From Lingula anatina (lineage: Eukaryota; Brachiopoda; Lingulata; Lingulida; Lingulidae), in assembly GCF_001039355.2 (NCBI RefSeq), contig NW_019775599.1, forward strand, positions 115,705-179,704: a stretch of 64,000 nucleotides of DNA, read 5' to 3'. Positions 41,601 through 54,600 of this stretch are shown one piece after another. The notes beneath the pieces were generated by a model. The model worked only from the letters and a program-made list of their open reading frames with translations. It was not told where the DNA came from and searched no databases. Position 1 is the first letter of the stretch. Every line of letters begins with the position of its first letter. Made by a program: the position numbers and the translations under genes.

Positions 41601-44600
41601 TTAAAGAAAAAAAGTGAATGAAATTAACTATTTCGTCAATTTTTCCGTCTTCTAGTATACAATACGTCTCTGGAAAAGAGGCTTGATAAAAAGACGCTGC
41701 ATATATCTGTGTAACAGAACATTCTATGCGAAAATAATTTTTTTTTTTCATTTGATAAAAAAGAAACAAAACTTTCTGTTTTTATTTGCCAAATTGTGGT
41801 GATAAAACATCCCGACCGCTAGGTGGTATAGCGCCCAGAATTCTCTTATGAATGTCGTCTTTATTAATGGGTGGCTGTTGGGATGTCGGAATACTCGGAT
41901 TCAAGGATCCTGGTTGAATTCCAGTCAGTACTGATAGAGTTGGTATTGAGTACTGTCACTGATTTCTGTTGTTCAATAACGCTGGTCTTCAACTGTCTGC
42001 CTGTCTCAGCAATATAAAAGAAATTGCAGTAATGGCCATTGATCTTATATATGGTCCCACAACGCGAGGGTCTTGTCTTTTGGTGTCAGCAAGTGTTGTT
42101 CTAATGTGCACTGGGGTCTAAAGGCCGTAAGATACTATGCTTTTCGTAGATCCAGCACACTTTCTCTGAAATAACTTAACAATAAGGGAGAATAGCTAGC
42201 CGTCTTTTGCTGACTGTATCTGTTGGCTCACAGTTGGTCACTATTGGCTTGTCCTGAGGCAGTTTTATCTTCAAGGCCCAAGGTGGGTAACCACACAGAG
42301 CAATTTTCATCCAGTGTCTTGTCCTCCAGAGTCTTGTCTTCCTCGTTGGTCACAATGGGGGGTTTAAAGTTGTTTGGACCCCCAGTTTTTGATGCAACGG
42401 TGGTAAAACTGGAAGTTTAAGTGTTGGTTACTACCTTTCGGTCAGTGAGTAATAACTGACGTCAGTCTGTTGAAGGCCTACCTTCGGTATGAAATTATTT
42501 TCAGCTTGTGTTAAATAATTATCATATATGATCCAATTACCAAGTTAATGAACATTTGGTTATTAGCACCACAAATCACGTTAGATACCACGTTAGATAC
42601 TTTTGGTACAATGCGAATATGTATGGCCGTTTTCTTTATCAATTGTTCAGCTTTTCACAGACTAACGTAGTTTTTGGATATAGATAGAAGACACGAGAGC
42701 AAGAGGTAAATATCACATAGAGTTTTTAAGCATTAAAGTACGTTTTCATTTTTCAGGTTTCATGCCTGATCTTTGTAAGTGTCTTGAAATGCCATACAGA
42801 AGCAAGACCTACGATGAGAAATACAGGACTTTCGAACACGGTTACACAGGCGACATCTGTAACTGTACATTCAGTCAACAAATATCAACCTTTTCGCTAC
42901 GAAGGAAAGATCATCAAATCATTTGTTTCAACTGTCGTCGTGCCGTTAAGTAATCAGGGTGACGTTAAGGCATATCCTATTACAGACATGAAGTCACTTA
43001 ACGTATCCAATGTGACGGCACCTGCTCTTGCAAATAACTTAAGCATAACCTCATACGTATCGCCAAAGATCATATTGCCAAATTCTGCTGTTGGATACCG
43101 CAGAAAAAGAGATCTTACTGAATCCGAATACCAAGAAACGACCGGTCCCTTGGCAACTTCTACTGATTTTGGCACAAACAACCACTCAGAAGTGCGGATG
43201 GGTACATCTTCGCCAATAAACCAGTTGACCACTTCCGCTGAAATATTCATGGAAGACACAAATAATACAAAACCTACAGAAAGTGTAGAAAAACAATTTT
43301 CGAACGAGGGCAAATGGAATAATGCAGAGTTTCAGAAGAAAAATGGAAGCTTTAATACAAACAGTACATCTTCAAATAAGCGTCACCATAAAAATCGAAG
43401 CGCCATCTTCTTTATTCGATTTTGTTTAGATATATGGTGTGTGCTTTCGAACTTGGTGAACATCACAGTGTGGTTGCGTTTAAGGAAAATGCCCGAATCA
43501 CAGCGATTTGTTTTATTTTTCATAGCACTTTCAGTTACCGACGCGTTGGTTGGCGCCTTGAAAACCGCGGTTATGACTGCCAGCCTGGTTGCTCCTTACA
43601 TACAAAAACATGCTAATTTTTCTATAATGACTTTGCATATATACTGTGGCATTTTTGCCGATATGGCATTTTATTATTCATTTTTACTACTAACTATAGT
43701 ATCGGTGGGACGTTGTTTTATCCTTAGGTATCCGCTTGTCACGTACAAAATGAGGCACACTGTGCAGAAATTATGTTTTGCTTTATTGCCAGCTCTTATT
43801 ATGATAATTGCCATTTTGGCCATTCCGGAACTCATGGACGCGTCAACTGGGAAATCAATCTACAAAACACACGCAGAAATTACAGCTGTGATTTTTCCGT
43901 TAGTGGTTCAATTGATATCGGGTTCATATCTTTTACGTATGATGATCATTCGTAACTCGGAGGAAAATGCATCCATTGAAGCGCCACAGCACAGTTTGCG
44001 CTTCCAGAACCGCGTCACTTCAGCGATAACAATGAACACCATTGCAGCCTTCAGTCTAGTTCTCCCTTGGACGGCATATGACTCTCTAGTAAAAGCAAAC
44101 GTAATCAATCTTGACAGGCAGGTCTATCATATACTCGGCTGTATTAGAATTTTGAACTGCGGTGTTAATTTCTTCATATATATCACAACTCATGCTACAT
44201 TTCGAAAAATCTGTCTGGAACTTTTCCATCTGGGTGTTTTATTTGGTAAGAGCATTGAAACTTCTCAAACCACCTCTAATCAGCAAGGAGAAACAAAGGA
44301 GTCGACAAGTATATTCCAGCGCCTCAAGAGGTCTCGCAATGCGGTTGCTCCGGTCACTGAATAGGTGCTTCTGGCATACAGCTGATAAGGAGTTCTAGAC
44401 AGCAAAAAATAATTGAACACACTTTTACGAGGTCATCGGTAAATTCTTCAGTACTAACGTATAATTCATAAAAAAGCCCAGAAATGTTGATAAGACCACA
44501 TTGACAATTATAAGCACTCAATGTGGTTCCACATCCGGGAAATCTCTCATTTTCCAGCACAATTAGTTACGTCCATACTAAAAAAAACGTAACATATTTC

Positions 44601-47600
44601 TCTCCGACGTTAATTTTTGGTTGGCTATTTGAAATAATGATGGAAAGATTTATTATTTCTTTACGCCTATGCCTACGAGAGAGATTTGGATATTTATTTA
44701 CGGACAGTTTATGTACTCTTTTATTGTAGTCTATATGAAAGTAAGTCTGAACGATTGTCAGTTCGCTATTTAGCGTAAAATTAAGCGAGATTTTGAGAGA
44801 ATTGAAGGAGAGAGTGAAACATTATAGATTAACGGTCGAGTGCTGTGGGGATTAAAGTTGACTCTCGCACGTTTTCTAGTCTCTTACTTCGTCTCACAGT
44901 AGCACGCAAGCCTCATTAAAGCGTACCCTCTACCAGGGCCACAGATTGATTTTTAACAAGATAGCCACAGATATGTATTTAGATAAATAGACGGTCATGG
45001 CTTTTGGAAAAATTGCCTATAATATCTGCCACCCTGGTAGACGGTAATAAAACCTAGCTCGGACGGTTCCATTGCAGAGAACCTTTTAACAATAAAACAT
45101 CCAGAGTGAATTCCCAATCTACTTTTTATTGTAATTCCACAATCAGATCCATCCCACGGGCCTGGATACGGATAATTATCATGAATAAAATTGAACTGCG
45201 TGTTAAGAGCTTCTATCTTTGCTGTCAGTACACCACAACAAGTCTTAAATTATAATAAACGTATCTGTTCATCGATAGCAATTTACGATTGAGGTCTGGG
45301 CGAACTTCTCCATTATCACGAGTTACAATCGTGAGTGAGATGTGAGCAATCGAGGAGAAAGCGGGCGTCTGCTTCCTACATCTAAGGATATCATCTTGTT
45401 CTTTCTCCTGGTCGGGAATGCCAGATACGATAAATGCATTGTACCTTCATTAAAATAATAAGAATTCTGTAGTTACTGCATGCGCTCAAGTGAAAGCTTG
45501 AATACAACCGTAGAGCATGTTCAAGAGATCACAAAAGAAAATGTCGTATGCCACGAAAAACATCTGTTGAAAAGTAAATGACTTACAGTTTTACTGATTG
45601 CAGTTAATAATTAAAACGGAATCAAACGAGAAAAAGGTGTAATTGAGAGTAAGTTAAATTTCTTTAAGAGTCCACAAGTGCAGACATTGTTTTCGTGGTA
45701 GGAAAAGATGGAACATGTGAAAGTCGCATATAGTTCGATTTGATTGGTTAATTTCTCAATAGATGTACAAGTTTCTGGCGTGTGCAAAACACATGCAAAC
45801 TAAGGATGGACATTGCCCAAGCATGACTAATTCAAATAATATTTTTAATATTTTAAATTGAAAAAAGTCTCTTAGAAATTACCTAATAAGGAAATGGTGC
45901 ATGGTGGTTTGCAACATGAGAATGAAAAATTCCTTGTAATCACGCAAAGACAATGGAAAGAAAACAAGTGATTGCATAATCAGTACAGTACATTAAATCA
46001 AAAATAGAGTTTTAATACTGGTGTAATTGTATGCAAAAAAAGACAGTCGGTGATTAAACGTTCGATAGCTCCAGACCGACGTTATTCCTCATCATAATAC
46101 ATCTATTTAATCTGTTTATCTAGAAAAGGACACATTCAATGATTTTAATTAAAACTAGAAAAGCACTCCGAGAGCGCAGACCTCCGCCAAGGCAGCAATT
46201 TTCGATTATTTTTTATTATTGATTGATTGTTGATCCGGATCACCACCAAAAACTAATCATCTGTTTCTTGGCCCACTTCTGACAGTTCCTGAAAATTTCA
46301 TCAAAATCGGTCCTTAACATTTTGAGTTATGTTGATGACAGACAAACAAACAAACAAACAGGGGTGAAATCATAACCTCCTTGGCGGAGGTAATTATAAA
46401 AATACATATTAAAATATAATGACAAGCAGTACTCGTTTGATCTGGATGACAGTATATATGTACATATGACAATTTGTCAATCTTACAGCTGCATTTTTCT
46501 CATTGACTGGAATAATAATGGTTCTGTGTGATAAAATAGCATTATGAAAAGGGATGCAAAATAAGTTTACTAATCAACACAGTTAAGCCCTAATTCAANA
46601 AAATCGGTCCTTAACATTTTTGAGTTATGTTGATGACAGACAAACAAACAAACAAACAGGGGTGAAATCATAACCTCCTTGGCGGAGGTAATTATAAAAA
46701 TACATATTAAAATATAATGACAAGCAGTACTCGTTTGATCTGGATGACAGTATATATGTACATATGACAATTTGTCAATCTTACAGCTGCATTTTTCTCA
46801 TTGACTGGAATAATAATGGTTCTGTGTGATAAAATAGCATTATGAAAAGGGATGCAAAATAAGTTTACTAATCAACACAGTTAAGCCCTAATTCAATCGG
46901 ACTGAGCGATGTCACAGAAAAGCAAAGACCGACTAGCTAAGAACATCCGTCTGGAAATTGAAAATGTCAACTAATCTCCCAAGGCAGGCAAACAGAGTTC
47001 ATTTATTCAGGTTATGTTGCTGACAAAATCAACACCGTTTACAGAACCTTTAATCATTTTCCCTTGAAATCAACACATCAGATGCGTGTAAGTACATCCA
47101 AAGAAGTGTGTGTGTGTGTGTGAGGGGGGGGGAGGTTTCTTACTACTAATTTCAAACACAGTAGGCTTAAGAGGAGCCCCCATCCCACTCCGTCGCCTAT
47201 GCTCTTTCTAATATGGTTCCTCTTCCACGCCCAAAATATGTTCCTCACACGCCGGCACAAGAGTCTGAGTAACGGCAATTTTTTTTTTTACCCTTATACG
47301 TGAAATTGGCATGTTTTCACATACAACGAGAGTGACACAAACATTTGAAACTTAGAAATAAAAAAACGGGGACAAAGATCGTTATATTGTCAACGATTTT
47401 AAATATAAAAATATATTTACTATGCCTGCACTGTTACAAAGGGAAAATCCGTGGCTTTGCATATTCATTATGTTATTTAGCTGTACATGGCTGCCCACAG
47501 AATTAGTTTACAAAAGTTTTAGGTAGTTGTGTACCCCAATTCTTCACAATTTCACTCTTCAGTGAACTCACATATGTAAGCCACGTCTACCGCATTAAGC

Positions 47601-48609
47601 ACGTATCTTGTTCTTCCTAATAATGTAACCGCTTTTCTTTCTCTTTTCATCTCTAGTAGGCGCACATTGATCAAGGAAGCAATAAATCCATGAGTGACAT
47701 GGGAAGTAACATATGATGAGCAATTTGCTAGTTTAACTTAGTGTTCTCTTTGTGAAAATGCATCCAAAATGAATACATTTCTTAAGATGTCTGTTCAGAA
47801 AATTTGACATTAGTACATGAAACATTTGATGTCATTTAAGCGCTGCGTGTCGCATCTGGCATTCTTATTAAAGCCGTTTATATATAACCATTCAAAGAGG
47901 AGAGTTATTATACATATATGTAAAACATATGTCCTTTAAAAATTCCGAGTAATACTCGCCTACTAATAAGTCAAGAAATTCTAAAAGAAATACAAATAGG
48001 TCCACTTTAGTCACGACCACATACTGTATAATTTGGAGCGGCATACGCCATAGTGTCTTAATTGACATGTTTTTTGGAGACCTGTTAGAAAGCTGGCTTT
48101 TGTATGTAACATAATAACTGGCCCTACGGTAATTTCTTTCTTTGGAATTCTTTGATATTTCACAAATCCTTGATGAGGGATTCTAATTATTCGACAGCCA
48201 CCAGTATCTGAAGTGTCAATTAGGCTCTGCCTGGGCACTGTAGGTTCTATGGGAGGTATTCATCTTGATCCCCAGGAAAGCAAATCTTAAAAACGACTTC
48301 TAAAGATAGGAAAGGTAATTACCGTGGGTGTTTGCTTTTAAAAGGATGCTCATCATGTGTCTTTGTTACTTGTACATGTAGGCCTGCTATATAGCTAGAC
48401 GATCGGATCAATTCATTTTTTAAACAAGACAACGTAACTCGCTCGGGAAAAAAACAAACCAGGGATCCGACAATATTTCATCAGTTTTTCGACAGTTGAC
48501 AGCTCTGCACTTGTTATACAACAAAAATTGTTGCCGTTGGTGTTCCTGTCACCTTTTTGGTAGGTATTATTTCACCACCTCTTGTAAATTTAAAATATTT
48601 TATCAGCGT

Positions 48610-48664
<55 letters not shown>

Positions 48665-51600
48665 ACACTGGCACAGTACATAAGACATCCGCAGTGTATC
48701 ACTCATATTTTACACTATTTTAACAGCAATTGCTGCCTGGATTATTTATACTTAGACGTAATTTTTTTTCACAAAGACCTGTTCAAACCCTAACTTTCTT
48801 CTTTTTCACTTTTTGTGATCTTATGAATGTTTATTCATGTGCGCCAAAATCTGACTAAATTGTATTCTTGATTGTGGTGAAGAAATTCTTTCTCAGTTGC
48901 ATTTAAGCGCACTTTCGCCATGGAAGTAGTAACACAAATCATCAGACTTGAAGATAATTAATTGTTGTAACCCAGTGTGTTGGTATATGCTTATCTATTT
49001 GTCGTTTTTTATCTCCAACATTTCCATGCCGTTACTCTCCAATTTACCCTCGTTAGCCTTAGGCATTCTGACAACCTCTGGTTATGGTTTTGTTTACAGA
49101 CAACTCACTTTGGTCTATGTTTTAATTAGAATTTACAGAATTCGGTTATGTGAATACATTTTGTATCTTCACTTTTGTATTTTTATCCATTCCCGCCTAC
49201 AGTCTCTCACCTTTTAAACTGTCATAAATATTAGTGCATTTAGATAAATGTTTGTTGTTTTCCCTTTTTATGTACAGACACAGATGTGTCTGTACATATA
49301 GCCGTCACCTGCGTCTGTCGTCGCCGTCGCCGTCGCCGTAGGCCGTCGCCGTCGTGCACTCAGCGATAACACGATAAGTGGAATACCGTTTTACATTTTG
49401 TATTCAAATTTACAGAACTGATGAATATTCATAATACGCAGGTCAAGTTCGAAAATCAGCATGATCGGGCCATTTTTAGGGCAGTTATGCTGTTTTTTCA
49501 CTTTTTTCAGCATTTATGTAGCACCGATAACACGATAAGTGGAAAACCGTTTTATCTTTGGGCTTGAAACTTACATAATTGATGAATATTCATAATACGC
49601 AGGTCAAGTTCGAAAATCAGCATGATCGGGTCATTTTTAGGGAAGTTATGCTGTTTTTTCAGCATATATGCAGCACCGATAACACGATAGGTGGAAAAAC
49701 ATATTACTTTTTGGCTTGAAACTTACAAAACTGATGAATATTTATAATACGCAGGTCAAGTTCGAAAATCAGCATGATCGGGCCATTTTTATGGAAGTTA
49801 TGCTTTTTTTTTCACTTTTTTAAGCAAATATGCAACCCTGATAACACGATAAGTGAAAAACTGCTTTACTTTTTGGATTGAAACTTACAGATCTGATGAA
49901 TATTCATAATATGCAGGTCAAGTTCGAAAATCAGCATGATCGGGCGACTTTTATAGAAGTTATGCTGTTTTTTTCAATTTTTATTTCAACATATATGCAA
50001 CACTGATAACACAATATAAGAAAAACAAATGGGCCAATTGTCATTATACTCACAGGAGTGGTCAATTTTACTAAAACGCAGGTTGAGTTCGAAAATCAGC
50101 ATAATCAGGCCATTTTTTTAGAAGTTATGCTTTTTTCATATTTCCTCAGATTCAATTCATATGCATGTTAACAGTCTCATTATTGAACTAATAAGATACG
50201 TAAAAGTACTTGTTTGACATTTCCTGCATCTTTACAACATTGTTAGTTGATTATGTAAAAATGACGGTAAACTTGTTATCGTGTATTGTGTGATAAAGTG
50301 TCAAAAATGGAAATAAACTCATATCACTGCAGTTTGTCACATTCAACCATCCACTATGTTCAGATTCTCAGAATGGAGCAAATTGGACATTTAACACTGT
50401 TACATTGACATTTTTTCTATCTCATCAATTTTCTTAGTTGGTCATATAAAAATGGCAGTAAACTGTTTATTTTGTTTTATGTTAAAAAGTGTTAAAATGG
50501 AAATAAACCCATTTTAGAACAGTGCTGTCTTGTTTACATTTTGGCCTGAAGACTTTTGCTAGTCACATTTTCTGAATATCCATGATACTAATATTTTATT
50601 ATTAAAAATTGATGGCCATTATGCTGTTAAACATTATGTAATGTTGCATCAAAATTTGAAGAAACCCCTATTTTGAGCACTGCTCCCATGATAACCATTT
50701 AAGGAAAACCATGTAACTTACTGTTCTCAAACTTACAGGAAAGAAACATAGGACTAAAATACAGCTTCAGTAGGCAATGCAGTCTGTTTGGTAAATTTTT
50801 CTGGCAGTTAAACAGTTTTTTGTGAAAATTTAATTTTTCACATATTGGCATTTTCAAGGTGTAACTTGGAACCTCCACGGGCTTGAAGACCCATGCTAGT
50901 CACATTTTCTGAAAATCCATGATACGTATATTTTATTATTAAAAATTGATGGTCATTATGCTGTTAAGCATTATGTAATGTTGCATCTAAATAGAAGAAA
51001 ACATAATTTTGGTGCTGCTGCCATGATGACCATTATATGGGAAAACCGTGTTACTTATGACTGTCAAACTTTCAAAAAAAGAAACACAGGACTAAAATGC
51101 AGCCTGAGTTGGAAAAGGAGTCTAATTGGCTTCTTTTTCTAAAATTATACATTTTAGTGAAATATTCATTATTATCGTTTTGGCATATTCATTGTGGGAC
51201 TCGGAGCTCCCATGGACATGAAGCCGAATGGTAATCAAATTCTCTACATGTCCATGCTATTTATAGTCAATAATCAAAAATTGGTGATAATTATTCTATA
51301 ATTGTTTATGTAATGTTACATCAAAATTGACAAAAATCTTTTTGTACTGCTACTACAAACATTATGAAAAGAAAACTGTGTTACTTATTATTATTTTTAT
51401 CTTACAAGTATGATTCTTAGGATTGGCATGCAGTTCAAATTAGAAAGCCAGCTCAATTGGGTTATCATTTATTATTGAATTTATGCAATTTTGTGTGAAA
51501 TTTTCATTTTTCTCATTCCGGCACTTTCTGGCACATAAACTTGAACTCTGATGGGCCTGAAGCCTTATGCTTTTACTTTCGTCGGTGTTACCTGTTGTGC

Positions 51601-54600
51601 ATAATTAAAATTTGATGTTGACTGTGCAGTTAAACATAATGTATTATTGCATCAGAATTGGTAGTCTCCTATTTTGTCATTATTGTTTTGTGCTTTTCTT
51701 AAGATGTGACCTATGGGCCTGAAAGACCTTTGAGAGGGTCAGTCTGTAAATTTCCCTTGGGTATCACAAAGCTAGGTTCAGAGTTATAAAGTCATTTACC
51801 TAATTAATAGGTTATTAAATGAGATTACATAAAGCACACTTGTTGATATTTCCCTGTAAACTCCCAAAGATTTTATGTGAAATTAAAAGCCAGTCTGCTA
51901 GATTAATAATAAGGAAGCAGTGATAATTATGCGGGTAAATTTTGCAATATCTCTGGGTCCACTCCTGTTATTGACCATGTTACCTGTTGTGCATGATTAA
52001 AATTCAGTGTTGACTGACAGTGCTATTATAAGCTTTATTTGTTATTGCATCAAAATTGACAAAATGACCTATTTTGCATCTTTATTTTCTGTTTTTTGTC
52101 TGTACATTTGACAGCTTTGCTGCCTTGTTTATTTTCCGTTATGTAGAATCTTCCTTTACCTTCATTGTATTGTTCTTATTCGCCAAGTTAATTGATGTAC
52201 ATGTACACTTTCTTTATATTCAGTTTGCTGTCAGTGTCGCTGTTTATATAGGCCTATTAATTAATTTTTAGTCGGTTGGACGTTTTCCCCTTTTTCAAAA
52301 CTAAATTAGCAAAGTAGACCTTAAAAAGAACGTTAACATTTACTTTTCAAAAACTTAAAATATAAAAATGATTATTGTCATCCATCGCTTCACAGAATCA
52401 GTGGCGGATTTGGGGGGGTGTCGTGGGGTCCTGAGCTCTCGATTTCTGAAAAAAATCACACCATTGGTCCCCTCTCGAAATTAGGCCAAGTGGGGAGGGA
52501 GGGTCGACTTTGCATCCGCGGACCCCCCTTCAAATAAGCCTGGATCTGCCCCTATAGAACTATGTTTGGACTCAACTATAAATTATCATTACGCAAATGA
52601 GCATAAAAAGGAAAGGGGGAGGTCAAAAATCAAAATTACAGCTCTAAGAGTCTGTGTGTCATGTGTGTCCGCTTCTGGAAACCACGCATATGCTTCACAA
52701 CGTCGCTCCGTCGAGTAATTAACTGTTTGGAGAGACTGGCGTGGAATGGAATTTCCTTCTTGAAAGAAAAACTTATAAAAAGGGGCAAAGGGTGGGGTTT
52801 GGGTGGGGTGGAGGATTCCTTCACGACTGGATATTTATCTCGTTATGCTTTAGCTTTTTTCAGTTACCAGTGGCGGATTTGAGGGGGGTGTCAGGGTGGT
52901 CCTAAAAAAAAATTACACTAATTAGAATTTGACTAGCCATTTAGAATTTTGACTAGCTGAATCACTGTTCTAAACCGAACCAAATGGCACCGTTTTTCGG
53001 GGCCCGAACCCCACGCCAAGGGGAGGGGAGGGGAGGGTGGCGGATCGGCTTGGGATCAGCGGGCTTTAGCATTTTGGGAGATTTTGAAGAGATACAAAAA
53101 AATCAGAATTACTGGAAATATGAGAAAGTTGTCAGAAGTGGATTCAAATGTTTTTAATAAAGATTTTTGATTGAGATCTAGTCTGTCGTCGTGCAAAGCT
53201 GAAAATAATTTGAATTTGCACTTTTTAAGCTGTTAAACAAAATGCTAATCGAACCAAAGAAAATTGTCCGATTTTCTTATACTTACATTTATATTCACAA
53301 ATGAATGAAATCCACTAAAACATACATGTGTTTGCACTGGCCAAGACTCCAGTCAACTAAATGGCATCATTCTCAACATTAGTATTACCTGTCTAATATA
53401 TAAGTAACAGCAAAAAAATACAAATGAAACTTCTTCTCATGGTATTTTTAAAAAATATTTCTAATGTTAACGTATAAAATTTGATGACTTACTCCGTGGC
53501 GGTCTATTGTCCTATCTCTGTTAAGAGGCGGGACAAAGTGTACGAGTGACAGGCCAAAGCGACGGGGGGTAATTTCCTGGTAAGACCAACAGATATATTG
53601 TTTCAAAACTTATAAAAATCATATTCTTGTCGTCTCTGTGCTTTATTCCTTTTCCGACTATTGCCCTGGCTACATAGTCAAGTTTAGTCCTTGAGCCAAG
53701 ATACTGCTCCTTTCCACTGTAGTATTTGCATGCTAATTCATAAGACTTTCGATTTAGTACCAGACTGCCCACTAAGAAGAGCTATGAAATGTTCCAGAGA
53801 AACCACCAAAGAGCTTACGCCGTTCAAGACCCTGTCGCTGTACTGATAAGTTTCGACGGCGCCTTAGCCATAACATAAGACAACACTAGGAAAGTCTCAT
53901 CTGTTTTGGTAGGAACAATCAAGCTATTAAGAAAAAACAAACTGTGAAATACCGGCACCTCTTGAAAAAGTATTGACTTGGAGAGAAAAATTATAAATTT
54001 GATATGGCGGCTTCAGATAACTTTGATTTCAACATATCAACCATTAATCTAACCATGGAAATGAACGATACTTTATCGTTGGAATTGCCAAAACCTCCTC
54101 TTTGTCCGTTCCTAGGTTTTTATGCCAATGAGAAAGACGACTTGTTGTCATGGTTCCGATTGTTCGCTGACGTGTGGATCGTGCTAAGTAATGTAGTGAA
54201 TGCATTGATATGGATTAAAATGAAGCATGTTCTAGGAGTCGGGCACTTTATCCCGTTCTTCGTCACTCTTTCCGTATCAGATGGTCTCACCGGCTTAACA
54301 AGGATTCCAATGGACTCTGCCAAGCTCCTTGTAGACTACCTACCAGATGACACCTTCGTTTCGTTAAACTTGGTGCACTGTCTTTCGTTGATCATATCAG
54401 GGCAGTGCTTTTATTATTCATTTTTAATGTTAACGGCACTGTCCTTGCTCCGTTTGGTTGTTTTGAGTCATCCAATTACTGCACATAAATGGTTGGCGAA
54501 GTCACGATTACTTGCCGTCGTACTTATACCGGCTGTATTCGTCGTCCAGACTGCGCTAGGGATAACGCAGTACTTGGACATCACGGAAGAACTCAATAGG

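Larger units (their letters stand above)
44365..49263. other. Stabilin intron 1 sequence between the receptor gene and the repeat array
   Basis: No gene I can support. It holds a dispersed repeat at about 46155-46391, the short false duplication around 46599 and a TA microsatellite. A minus-strand open frame at 48011-48238 follows a possible acceptor (CCTACAG), but I cannot match it to a family and do not call it. Confidence 0.45.

Noticed and set aside
42954-43313. 119-codon minus-strand frame
   Set aside because: It is antisense to the ectodomain of the two-exon GPCR and shows no independent features.
48011-48238. Minus-strand 75-codon frame after CCTACAG
   Set aside because: It has no ATG start, no recognisable domain and no donor in a sensible place. 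It cannot be inserted between stabilin exons 1 and 2 without disturbing the conserved CQ-ACPGG junction.
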